DNA from: Streptomyces sp. NBC_00273
Lineage (GTDB): Bacteria > Actinomycetota > Actinomycetes > Streptomycetales > Streptomycetaceae
DNA: 64,000 bases
NCBI RefSeq assembly: GCF_036178145.1
Contig: NZ_CP108067.1
Location: forward strand, 1,922,001 to 1,986,000
Reading direction: 5' to 3'
Each line of letters starts with the position of its first letter. The stretch's first letter is position 1. The position numbers and the translations under genes were made by a program. Shown one piece after another: positions 34,304 through 41,748 of this stretch. Below the pieces are notes generated by a model. The model was not told the origin of the DNA, did no database searches, and saw only the letters and a program-made list of their open reading frames with translations.

Positions 34304-34410
34304 CGCACCACCGGCGCCCGCCGGGACGTGGTGCGCCTGCTCCAGCAAGGTCCGTGCCGCGGCGCCGATAGCGGCCGGCCACGCGGCACACTCGGGGCCC
34401 TCGTGCATAT

Positions 34411-34428
34411 TGACTGAAATTTCAGTTA
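34411..34428. promoter_or_regulatory. 18-bp palindromic operator, copy 1
   Basis: TGACTGAAATTTCAGTTA with a perfect 14-bp core palindrome (34413-34426). It lies 90 bp before the histidine kinase start, directly followed by a TAGGCT -10-like hexamer (34427-34432), so it overlaps the core promoter. A near-identical copy lies at 39121. Confidence 0.65.
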
Positions 34429-34517
34429 GGCTGACCGGGCTGTCGACGCCGATGGCACGTCCAGTGGCGGTGGCGGCATCGGCGCGTGGCACGGGAGCGA
34501 ACGGAAGCGAGACGAGC

Positions 34518-35948
34518 ATGCGGCACCGCCTGTTCCCACTGGTCACCGATCTCGCTCTGATCGCCGTGATCGGGTCGGCCGCGTCGGTGCTCTTCGATTG
34601 GTCCGGTGGCTTGAGCACCGGCAGCGAGTCCTTCGGACCCGCCGGCCACGTCGTCACGGCCGGTGGCGCCGCGGCGGCAGTGCTCGTCCGTCGGCGACTG
34701 CCGGCGGCCGCGCTGCCGGCCGCCGCCGTGCTCGTGGCGGTCGAGCCACTGACCGGCGGGGCATTGGCCGCAGTGGCCCACGCGGCCGGCCTGCGCTGGT
34801 TCCGGCTGCGCAGGCGCGCCCTCCTCCTGGCCGCGTGCCTGACGCTCCCCTTCGCGTTCACCCTGGCGCACTCGGCCGGGCAGCCGACCCCGGTGCTGGA
34901 GTACGAGGTCATGGTCGTGCTCGTCTCGGGCCTCGTGTGCGGCGCCCTGCCCGGTCTCGCCGGCGCCCTCGCGGGCCAGCGCGAGCGCCTGGTGCAGGCA
35001 CTCCGAGAGCGCAACGCCTCCCTCGAACGGGCCCACCGCTCGGCGGAGGACCAGGCCAGAACGCGCGAGCGGGCCCGGATCGCGGGCGAGATGCACGATC
35101 TGCTCGGTCATCGGCTCAGCCTCATCGCCCTGCACGCCGGCGGTCTCGCACTGGCCACCGAGAAGAGTGATCCGGAAGTCCATCGCAGTGCCCTCCTGGT
35201 GCACGGCACGGGGCGACGGGCGATGGACGAACTACGCGGCGTACTGGGGGTGCTCCGCGCCGGCGAACCGGCGAGCGGCCTGCCTGAGCCGTTCACCCCG
35301 GCCACGGGAACCCGAGCCGATGTCACCGCCCTGGTCGCCCAGTCCCGCGCTGCCGGGATCGCCGTCGCCATGGAGTGGACCGGCGCGGACCTGGCCGGGG
35401 CGAGCTCTTCGGCCCGGCGCGCGGTGGACCGGGTCGTTCGTGAGGCACTGACCAACGTGCACAAGCATGCGGCCGGGGCCGACGTGGCCGTGTCCGTCCA
35501 CCGCGAGGCGCGGTGGATACGGGTCGAGGTCCGCAACGGGCCCGACACCTCGGGCTGCTCGCCACGACTTCCGGGCACCGACCTCGGGCTCGTCGGACTC
35601 CACGAGCGCATTCGCCTGCTCGGCGGAACCCTGCGCGCCGAACGCACCGACGACGGTGGGCACATCGTGCTCGCGCACGTCCCGCTGGGCCTCGGCCCCG
35701 TCGTGCCGAGCGTGCCCGTCCCGCCCGGGCACGCGTCCCTCGCGGCCGTGCGGTCCCGGTGGAACCGGACGGCGACCGCGGCGGCCACGGCCCTCGGCGT
35801 GCTGGCCGCCATGGCCCTGCAGGTCGTCACCCTCACCTTCGTCCCCTTCCCTGAGGCGGACGCGGAGGAGCGGCCGCAGATCGAGGAGATCGCCCTTTCG
35901 GCCCGCGGGCCGGCGACCGACACCCACCCGGTGAGGCCCTCGTGGTGA
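34518..35948 (+). CDS. NarL-type sensor histidine kinase
   Basis: A 476-residue membrane kinase. About five hydrophobic segments fill residues 5-155, followed by a short coiled coil (RERLVQALRERNASLERAHRSAEDQ) and the HisKA_3 dimerisation box ARIAGEMHDLLGHRLSLIAL with phospho-acceptor His193. The HATPase domain has the N box VREALTNVHKHA and G box LGLVGLHERI. Unusually, after the ATPase domain there is another hydrophobic stretch (ATALGVLAAMALQVVTLTFV) and a charged tail. I start at the ATG at 34518 (MRHRLFPLV); an open frame from a TTG at 34410 would read through the palindromic operator. Its stop overlaps the response-regulator start by 7 nt. Confidence 0.88.
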   Translation: MRHRLFPLVTDLALIAVIGSAASVLFDWSGGLSTGSESFGPAGHVVTAGGAAAAVLVRRRLPAAALPAAAVLVAVEPLTGGALAAVAHAAGLRWFRLRRRALLLAACLTLPFAFTLAHSAGQPTPVLEYEVMVVLVSGLVCGALPGLAGALAGQRERLVQALRERNASLERAHRSAEDQARTRERARIAGEMHDLLGHRLSLIALHAGGLALATEKSDPEVHRSALLVHGTGRRAMDELRGVLGVLRAGEPASGLPEPFTPATGTRADVTALVAQSRAAGIAVAMEWTGADLAGASSSARRAVDRVVREALTNVHKHAAGADVAVSVHREARWIRVEVRNGPDTSGCSPRLPGTDLGLVGLHERIRLLGGTLRAERTDDGGHIVLAHVPLGLGPVVPSVPVPPGHASLAAVRSRWNRTATAAATALGVLAAMALQVVTLTFVPFPEADAEERPQIEEIALSARGPATDTHPVRPSW

Positions 35949-36604
35949 TTCGCGTCCTGCTGGCCGACGACCAAGAACTCGTCCGTGCCGGAATCAGGCT
36001 GGTGCTCAAGCACGCCGAGGACATCGAGGTGGTGGCAGAGGCAGCGGACGGGCACGAGGCGGCGCAGCTCGCCGTCCGTCATCAGGTCGACGTGGCGATG
36101 CTGGACATCCAGATGCCGGGCACCGACGGGCTCCTCGCAGCGGAACGGATCGCCGAGCGGGCCCCCTCGGTACGCGTGGTCATGCTCACCACCTTCGGCG
36201 AGCACGCGTACGTGGCCCGTGCGCTGAGAGCGGGGGCCGCGGGGTTCCTGCTCAAGGACAGCAGCCCGCAGGAACTCATCCGGGCCGTCCGCACGATCGC
36301 GGCCGGCTCACCGGTCGTCTCCCCCGAGGTCACACGGCACCTCATCGACCGCTACCTCAGCAGCGACGGGGCGCCGGCCGACCCGCGTCTGGACCGCATC
36401 GCGGACCTGACCGGCCGCGAGCGTCAGGTGCTCGCGATGGTGGGTACGGGGGCGTCCAACGCGGAGATCGGCAAGGTGCTCCACCTGGGCGAGGGGACGG
36501 TCAAGGCGTACGTGAGCCGGATGCTGACCAAACTCAGCTGTACCAACCGGGTCCAGGCCGCCCTCCTGGCCCGTGACGCCCGGCTCCGCCCGGGCCCCGA
36601 CTGA
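35942..36604 (+). CDS. NarL/LuxR-family response regulator
   Basis: A 220-residue regulator. The receiver domain (residues 4-120) has the acidic pair DDQ, the phosphorylated Asp55 in VAMLDIQMPG, threonine in MLTTF and lysine in GFLLKDSS. The C-terminal LuxR helix-turn-helix is LTGRERQVLAMVGTGASNAEIGKVLHLGEGTVKAYVSRML. Two tandem GTG codons (35942, 35945) can serve as start. It is cotranscribed and translationally coupled with the kinase. The two 18-bp palindromes nearby are candidate target sites; that link is inferred. Confidence 0.92.
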   Translation: MVIRVLLADDQELVRAGIRLVLKHAEDIEVVAEAADGHEAAQLAVRHQVDVAMLDIQMPGTDGLLAAERIAERAPSVRVVMLTTFGEHAYVARALRAGAAGFLLKDSSPQELIRAVRTIAAGSPVVSPEVTRHLIDRYLSSDGAPADPRLDRIADLTGRERQVLAMVGTGASNAEIGKVLHLGEGTVKAYVSRMLTKLSCTNRVQAALLARDARLRPGPD

Positions 36605-36610
36605 CCGCGG

Positions 36611-36635
36611 CCGCGGGAACGGTCCGTCCCCGCGG
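36611..36635. terminator. Weak hairpin between convergent genes
   Basis: CCGCGGG (36611-36617) and CCCGCGG (36629-36635) with an 11-nt loop in the short gap between the response regulator and the small secreted-protein gene. Confidence 0.4.
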
Positions 36636-36641
36636 CGGCGG

Positions 36642-36941
36642 TCAGCGCCCGGAGGGACCGGAGGTAGGGGCGGCGGAGCCGTGCCCGGGCGCGGCGGAGG
36701 ACGGCGGCGGGCTCGTACGCGAGGTGGCGCGCGGGGAGGCCGGCGGCGTCGGGGACGTTCGGGTGGACGTTCCGGGCGGGCCGGGTTCCGGCGCGGCCCC
36801 CTGTCCGCCGGCCGGTGCCTCCCGTACGGGATCGGTGTCGGTGGCCTGCCGCGGCGGCTGCGCTCCGGCGGCGCTGACGGCGAGGAAGGCGCCGGCCGCC
36901 GCTGCGACGACGACCTTGGACACGAGCGCGGTCCAGCGCAT
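36642..36941 (-). CDS. Small secreted or anchored Pro/Ser-rich protein
   Basis: A 99-residue protein: MRWTALVSKVVVAAAAGAFLAVSAAGAQ is a signal peptide, and the remainder is a disordered Pro/Ser/Thr/Gly-rich chain without recognised domains. GGGAGG lies 5-6 nt before the ATG, and the ATG overlaps the ATP-grasp stop by 1 nt (TGATG), which supports it as a real third gene of the operon. Role unknown; it could be the substrate or anchor of the ligase/peptidase pair upstream. Confidence 0.65.
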   Translation of the reverse strand: MRWTALVSKVVVAAAAGAFLAVSAAGAQPPRQATDTDPVREAPAGGQGAAPEPGPPGTSTRTSPTPPASPRATSRTSPPPSSAAPGHGSAAPTSGPSGR

Positions 36942-37804
36942 CAGCGCCTCCCCGGAGCAGTGATGGCGGCCATCAGGCCACGGCCGGTGACGTTCTGGAT
37001 CTGGAGGCCGGGGCGGGCATTGACCTCGAGGATCAACGGCCCGCGGTCGGCGTCGACGACGATGTCCGCGCCGAGGTAGCGCAGACCGGTCGCGGCCGCG
37101 CACCGGCGTGCCGCGTCGAGCACCTCGGGCCAGTGCGGAACGCTGGCTCCGATGAGGAGTTCACCGGTGTCGGGGTGCCTCTCGGTCGGCTCCTTTCCGA
37201 GGAGGGCATGGGTGATCCGGCCGGTGGACAGGTCGACGGCGGCGCCGACGGCCCGCTGGTGCAGGTTGGCCCGGCCGCCGCTGAACCGCGTGGGCAGGCG
37301 CAGCATCGCCAGCCGCGGCCGGTCACCGTCGCAGATCACCCGGATGTCGGGCAGCCCCTGGTGGGACAGCCTCGCCAGATCCGGGTGCGCCCGGATGAGG
37401 GGTTCGAACATGGCCCAGTCGTCGGGGCGGGGGGAGAACTCCCCGTCCAGGATGCGGCGCAGCTGGTCGGCGACCAGGCCTCGGGAGATCCGCTTGCCGG
37501 AGGAGGAGGCCCAGTGGCTGCGGCGCCGGCCGAAGGCCAGCAGGATGCCGTTGCCGCCCAGGCTCTGGTTCGGCTTGAGGGCCCAGGAGGCGGGCAGTCC
37601 GTCCCAGTCCAGGGTGGCGACCTCCCGTCGCGAGCGCAGCAGGGCGAGGGTGGGCGAGGTCGGGGCGCCGACCGAGGTCAGCGCGTCCTTGGTGGCGTAC
37701 TTGTCGTTGACGAGCCGGATGGCGGCCGACGGGTTCTGTCGGGCGATCCGGGCGTTGCGCAGGTTCATGCCCATGACCGGGTCCCAACCGCGGAGGCGTA
37801 TCAC
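36941..37804 (-). CDS. RimK-like ATP-grasp ligase (alpha-L-glutamate ligase-related, TIGR02291 type)
   Basis: A 287-residue ATP-grasp protein. Key segments are WALKPNQSLGGNGIL (nucleotide lysine and glycine loop), MFEPLIRAHPDLA, GLPDIRVICDGDRPRLAMLRLPTR, GGRANLHQRAVGAAVDLSTG and the metal-binding end ADIVVDADRGPLILEVNARPGLQIQN. This is the RimK-related ligase family that is normally encoded beside a 7TM protein with an inactive transglutaminase-like or retropepsin-like domain; it is thought to add amino acids (glutamate-like) to a peptide. The GTG start overlaps the upstream stop by 4 nt. The substrate is unknown. Confidence 0.85.
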   Translation of the reverse strand: MIRLRGWDPVMGMNLRNARIARQNPSAAIRLVNDKYATKDALTSVGAPTSPTLALLRSRREVATLDWDGLPASWALKPNQSLGGNGILLAFGRRRSHWASSSGKRISRGLVADQLRRILDGEFSPRPDDWAMFEPLIRAHPDLARLSHQGLPDIRVICDGDRPRLAMLRLPTRFSGGRANLHQRAVGAAVDLSTGRITHALLGKEPTERHPDTGELLIGASVPHWPEVLDAARRCAAATGLRYLGADIVVDADRGPLILEVNARPGLQIQNVTGRGLMAAITAPGRR

Positions 37805-38991
37805 GACGCGGCTCCCTGTGCCTTCGCCGCGGGCGCGAAGCGGGAGAGCTCGCTCAGCCGCAGCCCGCGGTAGGTCCCGGCGACCGCGGTCCACACCGCG
37901 CACGCGATCGCGAGCTGCAGGGGCACCGCCTCGGCGAGGTGGCGTACGTACGGTGTGAGCAGGAGCAGCGCCACCAGCACGGCCGTACCCATGGTCAGGG
38001 CGGCGCCCGTGACGGCGGCCCGGATGCCGTCGAGGTCCCATGCCTCCCACAGGCGTTCGGTGATGATCGCGGTGACGACGACCGGCAGGGACATGCCCCA
38101 GGAGTCGGAGAGACCGAAACCGCCCAGGCCGAGCTGAGCGCCGATCAGGCCGCAGGTGACCACCGCGATCAGGACGCCGAGGCGCGCGACCCGCGGGAGG
38201 TGCAGGCGGCGCAGCACGGGCTGCATGGCGAACCCGAGCGCGAACATCACCAGCGTGAGGGGTACCCCCAAGGGCAGGCCTGCCTGGGCGTACGCCAGGG
38301 CCAGCAGCACCGGACTGAAGGTGCCCAGCGTGTTGAGCCCGACGACGACCCGGAGCACCACGATCAGCAGCGCCGCCAAGGGCAGCAACGCCATCATCGA
38401 AACGGGGTCGATCGCCGGCGCCTTGGCGAAGAGGATGCGCAGGGCCGAGGGCGCAGCGGTCGATTCGGGCTGGGTCAGGAGCCGCTTCCCGACGGCCACT
38501 TGAAGGCCCTGGACCTCCTGGCGGCCGAGCAGTACGGGGGTTTCGCGCTTGGCCCGACTGTTGACGCTCACCTTGGCGGCGAACGATCGGCCGGCCAGGC
38601 GCACCGTGGTGTCGACGACGGGGCGCTTCTCGCGGCCGAGCGCGGAACCGACCGTGATCCGGGGGGCCGCGGCCAGGTCGAAGCCGAGGTCCTTCGCCAG
38701 AGCGGTGTCCAGCGAGGACGCCGACGCACCTGTGTCGATCAGGGCGAGGACCTCGGCCGTCTTTCCGTTCGGTCCGCTGATGCGCACCATTTCGCGCTCG
38801 CCGACGACCTCGGGGGACCGCCCCAAGGACCGGTCCGGGGAGCCGAGCACACCGAGCAGCAGCAGGGCCACCCCGGCCACGGCCGCCAGCACCTTCACCA
38901 ACACCGGTAGCTTCCCGCGCCCGCGTCTGTGGTCGCCGGCCGCCCGCCGCGTGCTGTCCGGACTCGTTTCGCTCTTCAGGAGGTCATGCAT
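37801..38991 (-). CDS. Retropepsin-like aspartic peptidase fused to a 7TM membrane domain
   Basis: A 396-residue protein. After one hydrophobic segment (residues 29-47) comes an exported retropepsin-like (RimB / ATP-dependent zinc protease family) domain: the catalytic Asp is in VLALIDTGASASSLD, followed by KRPVVDTTVRLAG and ETPVLLGRQEVQGLQVAVGKRLL, which matches the VLLGR core of that family. Residues about 180-380 form seven hydrophobic segments like the 7TM domain found with RimK-related ligases. The ATG at 38991 has GAGG 8 nt upstream. First gene of the operon with the ATP-grasp ligase and the small secreted protein. Envelope peptide trimming or signalling is inferred. Confidence 0.8.
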   Translation of the reverse strand: MHDLLKSETSPDSTRRAAGDHRRGRGKLPVLVKVLAAVAGVALLLLGVLGSPDRSLGRSPEVVGEREMVRISGPNGKTAEVLALIDTGASASSLDTALAKDLGFDLAAAPRITVGSALGREKRPVVDTTVRLAGRSFAAKVSVNSRAKRETPVLLGRQEVQGLQVAVGKRLLTQPESTAAPSALRILFAKAPAIDPVSMMALLPLAALLIVVLRVVVGLNTLGTFSPVLLALAYAQAGLPLGVPLTLVMFALGFAMQPVLRRLHLPRVARLGVLIAVVTCGLIGAQLGLGGFGLSDSWGMSLPVVVTAIITERLWEAWDLDGIRAAVTGAALTMGTAVLVALLLLTPYVRHLAEAVPLQLAIACAVWTAVAGTYRGLRLSELSRFAPAAKAQGAAS

Positions 38992-39120
38992 GCGGACAGC
39001 CTCGGGCAGCGGGTGGAGCGTCCAGTAGTACCGATCGGCCCGAGCGGGGCAACGAAAGTTACGCGTGAGCAGGGGTGTCCGTGGGACGCCCCTTGACTGA
39101 TCCTGTCGCTGCACCCATCC

Positions 39121-39138
39121 TGACTGAAAATTCAGTCA
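39121..39138. promoter_or_regulatory. 18-bp palindromic operator, copy 2
   Basis: TGACTGAA-AA-TTCAGTCA with perfect 8-bp arms, in the 209-bp gap between the divergent retropepsin operon and the APC permease. It matches copy 1 at 34411 at 16 of 18 positions, so one regulator probably binds both. Confidence 0.65.
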
Positions 39139-39200
39139 CCACCCCCTGAATGAACGTTGTCATGAGCATTGCCCGATGCGATCGAGGGAGAGGCACAGAA

Positions 39201-40694
39201 GTGAACGACAGGCGCGGCAACGGCGGGGGCGGACTCCGGGCGGGATCCCTGGGGACGTTCGACTCCGTGGTGATGGCGGTGGCTGGCTGCGGGCCCGCGT
39301 ACACCGTCATCGCGCTGATTCCCGCTCTCGTCGCGGCGGTCGGCTACGCCGCCCCGGCGGTCCTCCTCTACTGCGCGGTTCCCATGGTGGGCATCGCCCT
39401 CGCCTTCCGGCACCTGGGGCGGCTCGACGTCAACTCCGGTGCCACGTACTCCTGGGTGGCCAGGAGCCTGCACCCCTTCCTCGGGTTCCTCAGCGGGTGG
39501 GCCGTGGTGGTCTCGACCACGCTCTTCGTCATCGGCTCGACGACGCCGGCGGGCAGGGCGACGCTCTCGCTCTTCGACGAGGGGCTGGCCGAGGACGACG
39601 TACTGGCCACCGCGGCCGGGTTGGGCTGCTTCCTGCTGATGGCCGCCCTCGTGGCGTCGGGTGCCCGGATCGCCGCCCGGGCGCGGGCCGTCGCCGTCGG
39701 GATCCAGCTGGCACTGTTGCTGGCCGTCGCCGTGACCGCGCTGACGCAGGACGCTCACGCCGCCTCGTTCTCGTTCTCCTGGTTCGGCTTCGGGCACTTC
39801 GACACCACCCGCACCTTCACCGCGGGCGCGTTGATCGCGAGCGCCCTGTACTGGGGATGGGACGTGACGGCCAACCTCAGCGAGGAGACCCGCAGCGGCC
39901 GGGGCGGCTCCGGGCTCGGCGGTCTGATCGGCCTCCTGGTCGTCGTGGCCACGCTCCTCACCCTCACCGTCAGTACGAACGTGCTCCTGGGCCCGGAAGC
40001 CGTCACCGCGACGGACGGCGGCTTCCTCCACCAGCTCGGTGAGGCGGCCTGGCCCGGAGCGGGTGGCACCCTGCTCGTCCTCGCCGTGCCGCTCTCGATG
40101 ATCGCCACGCTGGAGACCACGCTCCTCCAAGCGACCCGCACCCTGTTCGCGATGGGCCGCGACCGTACGCTCCCGTCGTTCCTCGGCCGCATCCACCGCC
40201 GGTGGCAGACCCCCGTGGCCGCCACGCTGGCCGTCGTCGCGGCCGCGGTCGCGGCCCTGACGCTCATCGCACTCACCGGCTCGGGGCTCGACGTCCTCGG
40301 GGACGCCCTACTGGGGATCGGCCTGCTGATCGCGTTCTACTACGCCCTGGCCGGCATTTCCGTCACCGTCGCCTTCCGCAGTGTGCTGCTCGCCTCCCCC
40401 GCCAACCTCGTCCTCCTGGGCCTGTGGCCGCTCGCGGGCGCAGCCTTCAACATCTGGGTCCTCACGGCCTCGATCCCGACGCTCACGGGCGCGGCCCTCG
40501 CCATCGGCCTCGGGGGACTCGCCCTCGGACTGGTCCCGCTGGCCTTCGCCGCATTCGGCGGAGGGCGGCCCTACTTCCGCCCGAGCCCGCTCGGCCCGCA
40601 GAACCTGGAGGCCTCGGACACCCCCCTCGCGGACGCCGCAGCGGCCGCGGGTCCGGCCGGTGGCCGACGCGACGGCCTCCTGTCCGACTTCTGA
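39201..40694 (+). CDS. APC-superfamily amino-acid permease
   Basis: A 497-residue membrane protein with about 12 hydrophobic segments. Typical APC features are GTFDSVVMAVAGCGPAYTV in the first segment (the substrate/Na-site unwound region), DVNSGATYSWVARSLHPFLGFLSGW, and YWGWDVTANLSEET in segment 6. The GTG start has GGGAGAGG 7 nt upstream; the frame is open further up but would overlap the operator. Substrate probably an amino acid or amine. The palindrome in its promoter ties it to the two-component/ATP-grasp neighbours. Confidence 0.88.
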   Translation: MNDRRGNGGGGLRAGSLGTFDSVVMAVAGCGPAYTVIALIPALVAAVGYAAPAVLLYCAVPMVGIALAFRHLGRLDVNSGATYSWVARSLHPFLGFLSGWAVVVSTTLFVIGSTTPAGRATLSLFDEGLAEDDVLATAAGLGCFLLMAALVASGARIAARARAVAVGIQLALLLAVAVTALTQDAHAASFSFSWFGFGHFDTTRTFTAGALIASALYWGWDVTANLSEETRSGRGGSGLGGLIGLLVVVATLLTLTVSTNVLLGPEAVTATDGGFLHQLGEAAWPGAGGTLLVLAVPLSMIATLETTLLQATRTLFAMGRDRTLPSFLGRIHRRWQTPVAATLAVVAAAVAALTLIALTGSGLDVLGDALLGIGLLIAFYYALAGISVTVAFRSVLLASPANLVLLGLWPLAGAAFNIWVLTASIPTLTGAALAIGLGGLALGLVPLAFAAFGGGRPYFRPSPLGPQNLEASDTPLADAAAAAGPAGGRRDGLLSDF

Positions 40695-40747
40695 AACACA
40701 CCGCTTCCCCGACCCACCCGCCGGAACCCGCGCGAAGGAGAAGAGAC

Positions 40748-41686
40748 ATGGCCGCCTGGCTGCGCCGCGGTGAGGGAGCGCCGGTCTACGATCCGGCCTT
40801 CGGCGACACCGCACTCGCCGAGGCACGCCAGGACATCCTCCTGGGCCGCTGGGAGGGTGCCCGCGACGTACTGGCGCGGACACCCGACGCCTGGGACGGG
40901 CGGGCCCACCGGATCCGTCTGCTGGCCGATGCGGCGGCCAGCAGACGGACCGTAGACCTCTGGCAGGCGTCCGAACCACGCAACCCGGACGCGGCGGTGC
41001 TCCGTGCGGAAACGGAGGTGATGCGCATGTTCGCCGCCGCGCGCACCGGGCCGAACCCCGACGTCGAACGGTTGGACAGGACGGCCCGGTTCTGTCACCG
41101 GGCGGCCGAACTCGCGCCCGCGGACCCGTATCCGTGGGTCTCGCTGTTCGCCCTCGCCAGGCTCTACCCGGGCGGTCACGCCAAGATGAGCGAATGGTGG
41201 AAGGAGATCCGCGGGCGGGACCCGCACCACCGCGAGGGTCACCACCAGGCGCTGCGTTACCTCTCCGCCCGCTGGCACGGCTCCTACGGCATGGCGCTCA
41301 ACTTCGCCCGGGACGTCGCCGAATACGCCCCGCAGGGGTCGCCCCTCGCGATCCTCCCCCAGGTGGCGCGCGCCGAGCACTACCGCCACCGCATGGCGAC
41401 GGAGGGGAACACCACCATCGGCCTGGCCCGTCACTGGAGCGACGAGCGCGCCCGCACGGACCTGCGCAACGCGCTGGGCACCTGGATCGCCCACCGCGCA
41501 CCTGAGGCGCAGGACGTCGCCGACCTGAACCACCTGGCCCACGGACTGGTCCTGGCCGGGATGGCGGACCGGGCGGGGGAGGTCTTCAGTCTGTTGGAGA
41601 ACCGGGCCACCGAAGTGCCCTGGTGCTACACGGGGGACCCGGAACAGCAGTTCGTCCGCTGGCGGGACAGGACGCTGTCCGGCTGA
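40748..41686 (+). CDS. Conserved protein of unknown function (helical, TPR-like)
   Basis: A 312-residue soluble protein without signal or membrane segments. It is rich in helix pairs reminiscent of tetratricopeptide repeats (DTALAEARQDILLGRWEGARDVL, CHRAAELAPADPYPWVSLFALA, HHQALRYLSARWHGSYGMALNFARDVAEYAP) and in Trp/His. I cannot name the family with confidence; it vaguely resembles DUF4034 proteins. AAGGAG ribosome site, 53 bp after the permease and 62 bp before the photolyase, so it could be read with either. No catalytic motif is visible. Confidence 0.75.
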   Translation: MAAWLRRGEGAPVYDPAFGDTALAEARQDILLGRWEGARDVLARTPDAWDGRAHRIRLLADAAASRRTVDLWQASEPRNPDAAVLRAETEVMRMFAAARTGPNPDVERLDRTARFCHRAAELAPADPYPWVSLFALARLYPGGHAKMSEWWKEIRGRDPHHREGHHQALRYLSARWHGSYGMALNFARDVAEYAPQGSPLAILPQVARAEHYRHRMATEGNTTIGLARHWSDERARTDLRNALGTWIAHRAPEAQDVADLNHLAHGLVLAGMADRAGEVFSLLENRATEVPWCYTGDPEQQFVRWRDRTLSG

Positions 41687-41748
41687 ACGCCCAGCACGTC
41701 CGCCGCGGCCGCGTGCTCGTCGGGGAGACGGGTTGGTTGGATGCGGGC

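Noticed and set aside
34410..34517. Open frame from a TTG upstream of the kinase (MTEISVRL...)
   Set aside because: It would translate the palindromic operator and the -10-like box; the ATG at 34518 with GAGACGAG is more likely.
39507..39520. GTGGTCTCGACCAC, a perfect dre-like palindrome
   Set aside because: It lies inside the APC permease gene, far from any promoter; likely chance in GC-rich coding DNA.
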